This document shows, piece by piece, positions 34,432 to 42,730 of a DNA stretch of 60,828 nucleotides. A model generated the notes under the pieces. The model was not told the DNA's origin and did no database searches. It was given only the letters and a program-made list of their open reading frames with translations. Position numbers and translations under genes: made by a program. The stretch spans positions 1-60,828 of the forward strand of contig NZ_JALAHI010000073.1 of assembly GCF_022711995.1 (NCBI RefSeq), in the 5' to 3' direction. Numbering within the stretch: the first letter of the stretch is position 1; each line of letters starts with the position of its first letter. The stretch comes from Enterococcus sp. Lineage in GTDB: Bacteria > Bacillota > Bacilli > Lactobacillales > Enterococcaceae.

Positions 34432-35535
34432 TTACATAAAATGATTGTCCCGTAGTTTTGCTTGGCGAATATCTGCAACCGTTTGGGTTCCTGCTAGCTG
34501 CATCACCATTTCTAATTCTTTTTTGAAGAAATCGAATACTTGTTGAACGCCAGTTGCACCACCTAAAGCCAATCCATAAATCACTGGGCGGCCAATTGCC
34601 ACCAGATCAGCACCAGAAGCGATTGCTTTAAAGACATGCTGTCCACGGCGCACACCACTGTCAAAGACGATAGGAACCCTGCCAGCAACAGCCTCTGCCA
34701 CGATCTGTAAGGAATCAAACGCAGCAGGTCCACCATCTAATTGACGCCCGCCATGATTGGAGACCCAGATGCCTTTGGCTCCGGCATCTAACGCTCGTGC
34801 CACATCTTCTTCTGACTGAACACCTTTGACATACACCGGTAATTCAGATTCTTTGGCAATGAATGCCACATCTTGAGGGCTTAGTTTTTGCTTGGAGGAG
34901 CCGTAAACAGCATCCATTGTTTGACCGATTCCTGACTGATATGCTTGTACGATTGGCATAGCTAACGGAAAAGTAAAGCCGTTCCGGCGATCCGTTTCAC
35001 GATTGCCGCCAACTGTTGCATCCGCCGTCAAAACAATGGCTTTGGCTCCGTTGCGTTTTGCCATCGCCAAAATATCCCGATTGATTCCATTGTCTTTACT
35101 CATATAAAATTGGAACCATTGAGGTGCTTGTTCTCCACCAGCTGCTCGAATTTCTTCCAATGTGCAAGACGCATAAGAACTCGCTATATAGATCGTGCCA
35201 AACCGTGCCACGCCTTTTGCCGATGCTTTCTCGCCACTGACATTGGCTAAGCCATGAGCGGCTACAGGAGCCATGATGATTGGGGCATTCAATGTATCCC
35301 CGAAAAAAGTCGTCCTAGTGTCAGGTAATTCAATGTCTTTGAGGACATGAGGAATGATCAACTTATGGTTGAATGCGCGTTCATTTTCTCGATAAGTAAA
35401 TGTATCCCCCGCGCCACTGGCAATATAACCGTAACCCCCTTTTGGAATCACTTCTTTTGCCGCTTCTTCTAAATCTCGCATATTGATAAAATCAACTGCG
35501 CCTTCTGCTGTACTTGCTTGATAAATTTTTTCCAT
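34432..35535 (-). CDS. lctO: FMN-dependent alpha-hydroxy acid oxidase, probable L-lactate oxidase
   Basis: A 367-residue TIM-barrel flavoenzyme. FMN-site and catalytic features include IIMAPVAAHGLA near residue 90, the substrate-loop SNHGGRQLDGGPA near 258 with the catalytic histidine and arginine, and IPIVFDSGVRRGQH near 285–300. The family oxidises L-lactate to pyruvate with release of hydrogen peroxide. Lactate oxidase is favoured by length and the lactic-acid-bacterium context, but glycolate or mandelate oxidases are close relatives. It is monocistronic with a strong terminator. Confidence 0.85.
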   Translation of the reverse strand: MEKIYQASTAEGAVDFINMRDLEEAAKEVIPKGGYGYIASGAGDTFTYRENERAFNHKLIIPHVLKDIELPDTRTTFFGDTLNAPIIMAPVAAHGLANVSGEKASAKGVARFGTIYIASSYASCTLEEIRAAGGEQAPQWFQFYMSKDNGINRDILAMAKRNGAKAIVLTADATVGGNRETDRRNGFTFPLAMPIVQAYQSGIGQTMDAVYGSSKQKLSPQDVAFIAKESELPVYVKGVQSEEDVARALDAGAKGIWVSNHGGRQLDGGPAAFDSLQIVAEAVAGRVPIVFDSGVRRGQHVFKAIASGADLVAIGRPVIYGLALGGATGVQQVFDFFKKELEMVMQLAGTQTVADIRQAKLRDNHFM

Positions 35536-35728
35536 GCCTATCCCTGCTCTCCAATAAGATAACGTTTACAATATTATGGTACGCTTGTTTACCACTCGAG
35601 GCAACTGATTCGCTCTAGGGATAGTGCTCTCCAGTATTTTCTTTCGCTTTGAAGAACGTTCGCTGGGCCTTTGATCCAAAAAAATTCACAAAAGAAAGCC
35701 TTTCCTTCAACCCTTTCCGGATTTTTTT

Positions 35729-35759
35729 CACTAACCTATCCGTCTTATGGTATAATATG
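35729..35759 (+). promoter_or_regulatory. Promoter of the FUSC-like gene
   Basis: An extended -10 TGG TATAAT (about 35751–35759) with TTCACT roughly 18 bases upstream, about 50 bases before the gene start. Confidence 0.55.
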
Positions 35760-35806
35760 TCTCGTTTGTAACGTTTAAGAGAATCACTCATGAAAGGATG
35801 GCATTT

Positions 35807-36301
35807 TTGCGCTTATTAGGATTAAAGTTTGGTTTGCGAAATTTAAAAACGGGCATCAGCGTTTTTATTTGTATTCTCCTCAGTTTTCTATTACAACGGG
35901 AGACTTATGTCGTTTCCACAATCACCGCAGTCTTTACACTGCGAGAAGACCACGGAACGACTGTCAAGTATGGCAGACATCGAATTGCCGGAAATACCTT
36001 TGGGGCATTGGCATCGATCGTCTGTATCGGGCTCTTCAAATTTTTTGGCTACACACAATTTGTTCAACTCCTATCGATCCCTTTGGTCATCATGGTGATG
36101 ATCGCTTTATTAGTAAAGTTCGATTACCATGAAGGCACAGTCGGCGCCTGCGCCACCCTTTTGACGATTTTATTTATGGTTCCACAAACGGAATCCTATC
36201 TTTACGCCTTTAATCGCGTGATCGATAGTTTCATTGGTATGGCCGTCGCAATCGTCGTCAATCGATGCTTACCCGCATCAGCCAAAATAGCAGAAGAATA
36301 A
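35807..36301 (+). CDS. FUSC/aromatic acid exporter family membrane protein
   Basis: A 164-residue membrane protein with about five hydrophobic segments. It matches the N-terminal membrane part of the FUSC/aromatic acid exporter (DUF939-like) family: GLRNLKTGISVFICI, a REDHGTTVKYGRHRIAGNTFGA motif and the last segment FNRVIDSFIGMAVAIVVN. It lacks the soluble C-terminal domain of longer members. TTG at 35807 has AAGGA 7 bases upstream; the ATG at 35798 is nearly on top of the ribosome binding site, so TTG is preferred. Terminator at 36305–36342. Confidence 0.8.
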   Translation: MRLLGLKFGLRNLKTGISVFICILLSFLLQRETYVVSTITAVFTLREDHGTTVKYGRHRIAGNTFGALASIVCIGLFKFFGYTQFVQLLSIPLVIMVMIALLVKFDYHEGTVGACATLLTILFMVPQTESYLYAFNRVIDSFIGMAVAIVVNRCLPASAKIAEE

Positions 36302-36304
36302 GAT

Positions 36305-36342
36305 AAAAAAACGTGCCTAGAGTAATTTCTCGGCACGTTTTT
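36305..36342 (+). terminator. Terminator of the FUSC-like gene
   Basis: AAAACGTGCC pairs with GGCACGTTTT, with an extra AGAG/CTC pairing inside, followed by T residues. Confidence 0.85.
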
Positions 36343-36519
36343 GCTTTGGTGACCGGCTAGCCATTCCACCTCACTACCAAAACAATTTTCCTAATGGGAC
36401 AAAGCATAAGCTAAAAAGATTCCTCCACAAGATCAAACCTATCAGACCTAGCAGACAGTTCCATGTCTGTCCTTTTTCAGCCTTGATCTATAGTCACTCA
36501 GCAACTAAACAATTCAAAT

Positions 36520-36556
36520 AAAAAAACCGGCTAGACTTTCGCCTCACTGGTTTTGA
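36520..36556 (-). terminator. Terminator of the small membrane protein gene
   Basis: On the minus strand AAAACC pairs with GGTTTT, with GGC/GCC inside, then a T run. It is about 75 bases after the stop codon. Confidence 0.5.
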
Positions 36557-36632
36557 TTAGCTTTTTAGTTAGTTGTTAATCAACGTGAGGAAAGCAAAAA
36601 AAAACGGATCACTTCAAGTAATTTTCTCGTTC

Positions 36633-37025
36633 TTAATTTCTAACTTTTTCTGCTAGTCTGCGTTCATTTAATATGAAGCCAATGATGCCTACCGCTATTG
36701 CTGCAACAGAAATAATGCCATCATAAAGGGTTAGATCATGGAGCCTGAGGATGGGTGCTACTAATGCAACGAGGCTAAATAAAAATATGCGTTCACTCTT
36801 GTAAGAAGTTGGTTCATAGGTCATGCTTGACCAGGTTATAGTAATGATATGGTGATGTAAGAGATATCGCCACAAAATTATCACAGCCAGAATCATTAGT
36901 ACTATCCCGATTACTGCAGCTATTCCATAATACTTCATTTGTTGTATTAGAGAGGATATGATTAGCAAAAGGACAAACAATCCAATCACCCCCGCACGTC
37001 GTTTCTTCTGATTCCTATTCATCAT
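36633..37025 (-). CDS. Hypothetical membrane protein (130 aa)
   Basis: A 130-residue protein with four hydrophobic segments, at about residues 12–24, 32–54, 82–95 and 99–120. I do not recognise the family, although the topology is similar to the N-terminal half of LiaF-like stress proteins. The frame is open 25 codons upstream, but GGGAG lies 7 bases before the double ATG at 37025, so that start is chosen. It is monocistronic and convergent with the FUSC-like gene. Confidence 0.65.
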   Translation of the reverse strand: MMNRNQKKRRAGVIGLFVLLLIISSLIQQMKYYGIAAVIGIVLMILAVIILWRYLLHHHIITITWSSMTYEPTSYKSERIFLFSLVALVAPILRLHDLTLYDGIISVAAIAVGIIGFILNERRLAEKVRN

Positions 37026-37268
37026 TGAACAACTCCCATTCAAAATTTTGACATAAATTAAGAAACTTTCCAAGAAACTGAGCGAAATACGACACAGCAA
37101 TTTAGTGTTCGTCTTTCACTGAGCCTGGTTGCCAATTTTCTTTTATCATTAGTTCTCCTTGAAAAAAATTATCTAACCGCGAGGTTCTCCGTCACTTGTT
37201 GGATAATCCTACTAAATAATCGTTTCATTGACGCCCTCATTTATTAAAGAAACTACTTAATTAAAAGC

Positions 37269-37742
37269 TCACTTATATGCACCAGTGAGACAACCATGCT
37301 GTAGAATGTGTCCATTCATAGCATGTAACAAATCCGCTTTTTTACTCTTTGGTTTAAGATCAAGACGACGATCCAGCGCATAGACATGATAGTGATATTT
37401 ATGCGTCGCTCCAAAAGGTGGTTTTGGCCCTCTATACCTATGCCGTCCATAGCCAATTCCTTGAACAGCACCTCCAAAATCACTTAGGATTTCTCCATGT
37501 GGTATGCCTTCCGGTATTTCTTGTGTCACAGGTAGATTCCAAATCGTCCAATGGTTATACACCTTAAAAATGGGATGATTGATGTCATCCATGATCACCG
37601 CAAGTGTTTTCGCTTTATCAGACACTTCCGACAAAAAAAGTTTCGGCGAAATATCCTTGCCGTGCCCAGTATATTCAATCGGTATTTTTCCGCCATCCAC
37701 AAAAACACTTGTTACGATCAACGTATTTTTTACAGCCATCAT
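37269..37742 (-). CDS. YbhB/YbcL family (Raf kinase inhibitor-like) protein
   Basis: A 157-residue phosphatidylethanolamine-binding-protein-like domain of the bacterial YbhB/YbcL type. Diagnostic parts are GKIPIEYTGHGKDISP near residue 18, the DDINHPIFKVYNHWTIWNLP motif near 52–71 and the YRGPKPPFGATHKYHYHVYALD motif near 103–124. The bacterial function is unknown. AGGAGG lies 6 bases before the first ATG. It stands alone, with about 470 bp of non-coding DNA upstream. Confidence 0.92.
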   Translation of the reverse strand: MMAVKNTLIVTSVFVDGGKIPIEYTGHGKDISPKLFLSEVSDKAKTLAVIMDDINHPIFKVYNHWTIWNLPVTQEIPEGIPHGEILSDFGGAVQGIGYGRHRYRGPKPPFGATHKYHYHVYALDRRLDLKPKSKKADLLHAMNGHILQHGCLTGAYK

Positions 37743-38218
37743 ACTATCCTCCTAAAAAAGACCTGGTACTAGCTTTTGGTTCTCAAAACGAAGAAAATCG
37801 GCTTACATATTATTAGTTTATCATTTCAGTAATAAAAAGCAACGATCGACAGAATAGGAACAATGAGGACCCACTAAAGAGAGCGTGAATAAGTGACAGC
37901 TGCTACCAGAAATGAAAAAAGAGTTACTCTATTTCATCGCTTGTGCGTAGGCCAGTGACAGACACCTCAGCCACGACCAAAGGAAACTTTGCTCGCCAAC
38001 AAAAAACTAGGAATGGTGTGGAGTACCAGCAAACCACGCTTCTTATTTGTATGATGAGCTATTTTAGTAAGAATTCCCTTATTAAAGGATAACCCTCGCC
38101 CCTATACGATTCCCATAACTGCCCGAGTCATTTTATGGTATCGTTGCTTTTAAAAATCATTATTTTCAAACTAAAAAAAGCTGAACCCTTATCTATCAAG
38201 GGTTCAGCCATCATTTCT
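37743..38218. other. Intergenic, no gene seen
   Basis: No supported reading frame or known RNA was found in this AT-rich stretch. The promoter of the YbhB-like gene must lie in its first part. The only clear element is the minus-strand terminator at 38173–38208. Confidence 0.4.
38173..38208 (-). terminator. Terminator of the ireB-ruvX-DUF1292 operon
   Basis: GGCTGAACCCTT pairs with AAGGGTTCAGC around a seven-base loop, followed by seven T on the minus strand, right after the DUF1292 stop. Confidence 0.9.
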
Positions 38219-38545
38219 TTATTCAGATTCTTCTTCAGCCATGAATGTATTGAAGACTTCTTCAATCATATCCCATTCAGCTTCTGTTTCGATTTGCTCT
38301 AATTCGCCTTCTGTACCGTCTTCGTTTTCAACGTAGGCATAGGCTTGCAATTCGACATCTTCTTCTTCTGGTACACCAGCTGGATAAAGCAACACGTAAT
38401 TGCGTCCAAATTCTTCTTGTCCATCTACTGTCAAAAGAATTTCGTATAATGTTTCGTTGCCTTGATCATCGATCAATGTAATGTGTTCGTGACCTTCATG
38501 GTCATGATTGTGATCATGGTTATGATCATGCGTATGTTCTGACAT
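38219..38545 (-). CDS. DUF1292 family protein with histidine-rich N-terminus
   Basis: A 108-residue acidic protein. Residues 2–22 are a His/Asp/Asn cluster ([16 protein letters not shown]) likely to bind divalent metal. The rest matches DUF1292 (YrzB): [19 protein letters not shown], then YVLLYPAG and many acidic residues. The function is unknown. GAGGAAA lies just before the ATG at 38545; the longer frame into ruvX is rejected for that reason. It is the third gene of ireB-ruvX-DUF1292, an order conserved in Firmicutes. Confidence 0.9.
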   Translation of the reverse strand: MSEHTHDHNHDHNHDHEGHEHITLIDDQGNETLYEILLTVDGQEEFGRNYVLLYPAGVPEEEDVELQAYAYVENEDGTEGELEQIETEAEWDMIEEVFNTFMAEEESE

Positions 38546-38567
38546 ATTTTTTCCTCTTTTCTGTAAA

Positions 38568-38999
38568 CTAAAACAGTTGTTTTCCAGCACCATCTAAATA
38601 ATTTTGTAAAATCATTACGGCTGCTAATTTGTCAATGACTTTCTTTCGTTTGGCTCGCGATGTGTTGGCTTGTTCCACCAGCATCCGTTCTGCTTGAACA
38701 GTTGTCAAACGTTCATCTTGGTAATCGACAGGTAAGCCAAATCGTTCTTCGATTGCCTTGCCATAGGCATAAGAAGCTTCTGCTCTCGGACCAATCGTAT
38801 TGTTCATATTCTTGGGTAATCCGACCACAAAGCGATTGACTTCATACTCCTTGACTAATTCGCCAAGACGGTCATAACCGAAGTCATTTTCATCTTCATT
38901 GATGCGGATAATCTCGATCCCTTGCGCTGTCCATCCCATAGGGTCACTAACAGCTACCCCTACTGTTCGTGAACCAACATCTAAACCCATGACTCTCAT
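38568..38999 (-). CDS. ruvX: Putative pre-16S rRNA nuclease/Holliday junction resolvase RuvX (YqgF)
   Basis: A 143-residue RNase H-fold protein of the YqgF family, implicated in 16S rRNA 5' processing. It has the first catalytic aspartate in [15 protein letters not shown] near residue 6, [15 protein letters not shown] near 59–73 and the [13 protein letters not shown] motif near 98–110, with a last acidic residue after it. The start overlaps the ireB stop (TAATG), so the pair is translationally coupled. DUF1292 follows. Confidence 0.93.
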   Translation of the reverse strand: MRVMGLDVGSRTVGVAVSDPMGWTAQGIEIIRINEDENDFGYDRLGELVKEYEVNRFVVGLPKNMNNTIGPRAEASYAYGKAIEERFGLPVDYQDERLTTVQAERMLVEQANTSRAKRKKVIDKLAAVMILQNYLDGAGKQLF

Positions 39000-39265
39000 T
39001 ATAGGTTGATCCCGTGATTTCCTAAGTAATAACGAATCAAAACTTCTAAAATCTCATCTCGTTCATGACGACGAATCAAATTCCGGGCATCCCGATAACG
39101 AGGAATGTAAGCCGGGTCGCCAGAAAGGAGATAACCGACGATTTGATTGATTGGATTGTATCCTTTTTCTTCTAATGCACGATACACAATAGCTAATGTT
39201 TCACTGATTTCTTTCTTACGGCTATCATCAAAATCAAACCGAACTGTTTCATCTGTAAAACCCAT
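38999..39265 (-). CDS. ireB: IreB family regulatory phosphoprotein
   Basis: An 88-residue protein of the UPF0297/IreB family. In Enterococcus faecalis IreB is a threonine-phosphorylated substrate of the kinase IreK and lowers intrinsic cephalosporin resistance. The N-terminal TDETVRFDF segment contains the candidate threonines near residues 4 and 7. The remainder ([25 protein letters not shown]) is very typical. AGAGGTG precedes the ATG. It is first in the operon with ruvX and DUF1292. The usual alaS neighbour is not present. Confidence 0.95.
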   Translation of the reverse strand: MGFTDETVRFDFDDSRKKEISETLAIVYRALEEKGYNPINQIVGYLLSGDPAYIPRYRDARNLIRRHERDEILEVLIRYYLGNHGINL

Positions 39266-39430
39266 TTCACGACACCTCTCTTTGTGTTGTTTTTTAGCAC
39301 ATTATACGTCTCTATTGTACTCGACGTTTTGCAAAACTACAAACATCTGCGCTAGCTTATCTTTATTATAACAAAGCTTTATGATATTTTTGTGAACTTT
39401 TTCAAAAAAAGCAATATTTCTCTCATTTTG

Positions 39431-40258
39431 CTAGAATGACCGGTAAACATATTGATTAGCCGGTGCCTCGATGGTTTGTTCTTGGTCTACAACTACCATG
39501 GGCAGATCTCGTTTAAAAGGTTGATAGTATTGTGACTGAATCGTTCCTTCAATATGCAGCCATTGATCATTCTCGGTCACTGTTTGTTCGGGCAACTCGA
39601 CGCGTAATCCGAAAACGCCGGAGTCAGCTACACAATGGATGATGCCAAAGCGAAACAAAAAGATTTCATTGCGATCATCTTGTTCTGCGTGATAAACAAA
39701 GCCATCATAGCTGATTTTCTTCCCGATAAATTCGCTTGGGTACGTGTAGATCAATTCCATGACTTCCAGATAATTCTCATCAGTGACAGCAATCGTCTGC
39801 ATATCAGCATATTTGGCTAAAGAAGTCGTCATTTGTTCATTGTAATCTTTTTTATTGTAATAGAGACTCGTATCCGGTTTAAGGTATTGGGTATTCATCT
39901 CAGGGTCGCCGACAGATTCTTCACTCAAAGGAAAATTGAATCCCTTCGCTTCGACGATAGTCGTATCCAAACTGACCGTCGGGAAAAACAGGCCAACAAT
40001 GATTGGTAATGCTAATAAGAAATACGCAATGATGCGCTGAGATTTTTTTTCAAGTCCGTGGTGATGCGCATCTTCATGTTCATCAGGGGTTTGTTTCACC
40101 CAGAAATACAGCTGAACCAATGCTAAAAATAGTGAGGCAATCATTGAAAGAATCGCTAGATAACGGTAATGGACATTGATGAACTGATTCAGCTTACCGG
40201 ATACTTGCAAATACATCATTAGCTCAAAATAGCCAGATAAAATCAAAAAACGGATCAT
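39431..40258 (-). CDS. TIGR03943 family permease-associated protein (YcgQ type)
   Basis: A 275-residue membrane-anchored protein. Three to four hydrophobic segments lie in the N-terminal 105 residues, with a His-containing stretch (EHEDAHHHG) between them. The extracellular or soluble remainder (IGKKISYDGFVYHAE, RFGIIHCVADSGVFGL) is typical of TIGR03943/YcgQ. The role is unknown; partner YcgR-like permeases are thought to act in transport or envelope stress. It follows the DUF318 permease gene with a 3-bp gap. Confidence 0.85.
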   Translation of the reverse strand: MIRFLILSGYFELMMYLQVSGKLNQFINVHYRYLAILSMIASLFLALVQLYFWVKQTPDEHEDAHHHGLEKKSQRIIAYFLLALPIIVGLFFPTVSLDTTIVEAKGFNFPLSEESVGDPEMNTQYLKPDTSLYYNKKDYNEQMTTSLAKYADMQTIAVTDENYLEVMELIYTYPSEFIGKKISYDGFVYHAEQDDRNEIFLFRFGIIHCVADSGVFGLRVELPEQTVTENDQWLHIEGTIQSQYYQPFKRDLPMVVVDQEQTIEAPANQYVYRSF

Positions 40259-40261
40259 TCT

Positions 40262-41200
40262 TTACACCACCCATGCATAAATTGAGACCACCACAGCAAT
40301 CAGACCGACCATCGTGGCAATAAATCGACCGGTAAAATAGCGTTTCATCATCAATAGGTTTTTGATATCCACCATTGGACCAAAGACTAAAAAGCCCACG
40401 ACTGGACCAGCTCCGAATAAGCTAAGCAGTGAAGATCCGATAAATGCATCGGCTTCAGAACACAAAGACATCGTCAATGCCAAAACGAGCATCACCAGCA
40501 CGGCCAAAAATTTTGTAGAACCTAATGTCAACATCATTCCCGTTGGCAGATACGTCTGCATCGCTGCTGCAATCAATCCGCCAATAATCAAATATCTGCC
40601 AGTATCAAAGAATTCATCGATACTGTGTTGCAATAAATGCCGCATTTGGTGCGTCCACTTTCTTTCCTTCGCTTCTGAATCATGGGTATGAACATGGGCA
40701 TGATCATGGTGATGTCCTTGATGGTGCTCCGTTGAAGCTGTGCTCAACTGCTTTTTCAAAATTTCCTGCTTACTGAAATAAGCCAACCAGATACCTACCA
40801 CCATTGCCACTAGTAAACTGCCCAGCACTCGTAAGACAGCGAATTTTGCCGAATTGCCAAAAGCAATGAATGTCGAAAAAATCACAATAGGATTGACAAT
40901 TGGTGCAGTCAGCATAAAGGCAAAAGCTGTGTGGACGGGAACATCTTTTTTGACGAATTGATTGACGATTGGCACGATCCCGCATTCACAAGACGGAAAA
41001 AAAACCCCTAGTCCGCACCCCATCGCAATCGAAGCCAATTTATTCTTTGGCAGGATTTTCGTGACTCGTTCCGGTGTCAGAAAAACTTGCAATGCGCCAG
41101 AAATCAAGCAGCCTAGCAAGACAAAAGGCAGTGCTTCAATGACGATGGAGAGAAAGATCACACTCATCTGCAAAACAGAATTTGGTAAGCCTTGTAACAT
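40262..41200 (-). CDS. DUF318 permease (YcgR type)
   Basis: A 312-residue polytopic membrane protein of the DUF318/YraQ permease family. CGLGVFFPSCECGIVPIV near residue 60–77 and the LCSEADAFIGSSLL motif near 246 are family signatures with conserved cysteines. A cytoplasmic or loop histidine cluster (HHQGHHHDHAHVHTH) near residue 160 suggests metal binding or sensing. The ATG at 41200, with GAAGG 8 bases upstream, is used in preference to an upstream TTG. It forms an operon with the TIGR03943 gene and is divergent from a thioredoxin-like gene. Confidence 0.87.
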   Translation of the reverse strand: MLQGLPNSVLQMSVIFLSIVIEALPFVLLGCLISGALQVFLTPERVTKILPKNKLASIAMGCGLGVFFPSCECGIVPIVNQFVKKDVPVHTAFAFMLTAPIVNPIVIFSTFIAFGNSAKFAVLRVLGSLLVAMVVGIWLAYFSKQEILKKQLSTASTEHHQGHHHDHAHVHTHDSEAKERKWTHQMRHLLQHSIDEFFDTGRYLIIGGLIAAAMQTYLPTGMMLTLGSTKFLAVLVMLVLALTMSLCSEADAFIGSSLLSLFGAGPVVGFLVFGPMVDIKNLLMMKRYFTGRFIATMVGLIAVVVSIYAWVV

Positions 41201-41402
41201 AGATTCAACCTTCTTTATCAAAAAATAATTTCGCTGGAACTACTATACGTTTTTTTGCTTCAATGCACAATGTTTTTTACGGTCTTTGTTGGCACCTTAA
41301 AGCTTCTTTAGCTTTTGTCCTTTTAATGATGGTGACCATTTCTTTGACAAAGTGCCCCGCCAGAACGTACATTAGAGGTATTATCTGCGGGGAGGGATCA
41401 AC

Positions 41403-41771
41403 ATGATACAAATGAATACATTAGATGAACTGCTGACGAAGATAAACGAAGTCCCATTGGCACTTGTGTATCTCTCACAACCTGCTTGCAGTGTGTGCCT
41501 AGCTGATAAGCCTCGTATCGAAAAGTTAGCCTTCGAGCAGCACGTGCCTCTTTATGCCATCGATGTCGTTGCTGTTCCAGAAGCAGCTGGACAGTTTGCC
41601 GCATTGACGGCTCCAGTCGTCCTTTTATATGTTGAAGGAAAGGAACGGCATCGTGAAGCCCGCATCATCGACTTCAAAAAATTGGCGACAGTGACTGCTG
41701 GCTACACCGCTGCCTTCAGCAAGTTGGAGACACCTTCTTATGAAGACCTCTTTGATCAGCTGACACAATAA
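41403..41771 (+). CDS. Thioredoxin-like protein
   Basis: A 122-residue thioredoxin-fold protein with a CSVC active site near residue 30, in place of CGPC, and the cis-proline region TAPVVLLY near residue 74. It has no signal peptide, so it is cytoplasmic. Substrate unknown. GGGGAGGG lies 6 bases before the ATG. It is divergent from the DUF318/TIGR03943 pair and shares a terminator with convergent rex. Confidence 0.87.
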   Translation: MIQMNTLDELLTKINEVPLALVYLSQPACSVCLADKPRIEKLAFEQHVPLYAIDVVAVPEAAGQFAALTAPVVLLYVEGKERHREARIIDFKKLATVTAGYTAAFSKLETPSYEDLFDQLTQ

Positions 41772-41829
41772 AAACACTGTCGCTCCCCCGCTCTCGCAGT
41801 TGCGAAAGCGAAGTGGAGCGACAGTGTTT
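41771..41829. terminator. Bidirectional terminator between the thioredoxin-like gene and rex
   Basis: AAACACTGTCGCTCC pairs with GGAGCGACAGTGTTT around a loop that contains a second small GCTCTCGC/GCGAAAGC hairpin. Confidence 0.85.
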
Positions 41830-41837
41830 ATAGCTTT

Positions 41838-42515
41838 TTATTCTGAATCAGCAGTTTCCTGATGTTCCGACTCATCTGTCGTTAAGACATTGCCAGAATG
41901 CAAGAAATAAATCAGTGTTTGCAACTCATTCGTCAAATCAACGTTCTGGATCAAGACGCCTTTTGGTGCAGTGATTCGTGCAGGTGTAAAGTTCAAGATG
42001 CCTTTGATTCCAGCCTTCACAAGCTCATTGACCAAGTCTTGCGAATATTGTGCAGGAACCGTTAAAATGGCAACATCGATCTGTTGAATCTTGACTTGTT
42101 CTTTCATATCGCTCATTGGATAGACCGGAACACCGTCTACGATTCTACCTACAATATCTTCATTTACGTCAAAGGCAGCACTGATCCGAATGCTGTTGCT
42201 TTGATGAAATTTATATTTTAGCAACGCGCTACCTAAATTACCAACACCTACTAGCGCGACATTAGTCATATGGTCTTCATTCAATGTTTTAGCAAAAAAC
42301 TGCATTAAGCTTTCAACATCGTATCCATAGCCACGTTTTCCCAATTCCCCAAAATAAGAGAAGTCGCGACGAATCGTTGCGCTATCCACTTGGACAGCTT
42401 CACTTAGTTCAGTTGATGAAACCTTCAACTTGCCAGCGTTGTGTAAGATGCGTAAATAGCGGTAATACAAAGGCAGACGTTTCGCTGTTGCCTTTGGAAT
42501 TTGATGATCTTTCAA
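41838..42515 (-). CDS. rex: Redox-sensing transcriptional repressor Rex
   Basis: NADH/NAD+-sensing repressor of fermentation and anaerobic genes. The 225-residue protein has the N-terminal winged helix [13 protein letters not shown] … [24 protein letters not shown] (about 10–60) and a Rossmann domain with [10 protein letters not shown] near residue 90. Plain ATG at 42530 has no ribosome binding site. TTG at 42515 has GGGGGAG 6 bases upstream and gives the standard family N-terminus, so TTG is used. A near-palindrome resembling a Rex site overlaps the leader (42529–42546). The ABC-F gene is divergent. Confidence 0.93.
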   Translation of the reverse strand: MKDHQIPKATAKRLPLYYRYLRILHNAGKLKVSSTELSEAVQVDSATIRRDFSYFGELGKRGYGYDVESLMQFFAKTLNEDHMTNVALVGVGNLGSALLKYKFHQSNSIRISAAFDVNEDIVGRIVDGVPVYPMSDMKEQVKIQQIDVAILTVPAQYSQDLVNELVKAGIKGILNFTPARITAPKGVLIQNVDLTNELQTLIYFLHSGNVLTTDESEHQETADSE

Positions 42516-42528
42516 GAAAAACTCCCCC

Positions 42529-42546
42529 ATTGTGAAAAATTCACGT
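42529..42546. promoter_or_regulatory. Possible Rex operator
   Basis: The plus strand reads TTGTGAAAAATTCACG, close to the Rex consensus TTGTGAA-N4-TTCACAA but with a spacer one base short and a poorer right half. It lies just before the rex start, where autoregulation would be expected. Confidence 0.4.
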
Positions 42547-42730
42547 GTGATGTAGCTATCATATCAAATAGTTTGCTCAAAAATCAATTTGATTGCTCAC
42601 AATTTGAAATTTTTTTTATTTAATGATACAATCATCCTTTTTTCATAATCGCTGTTTATCACAAAATATGATAGACTGATAGTATTGCAACCAAGGAGAC
42701 AAGTGACTTCAAGAATAGGAATGAATACGT

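Larger units (their letters stand above)
36302..36632. other. Intergenic between convergent genes
   Basis: Contains the plus-strand terminator at 36305–36342 and the minus-strand terminator at 36520–36556 for the two convergent genes. Nothing else was recognised. Confidence 0.5.
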
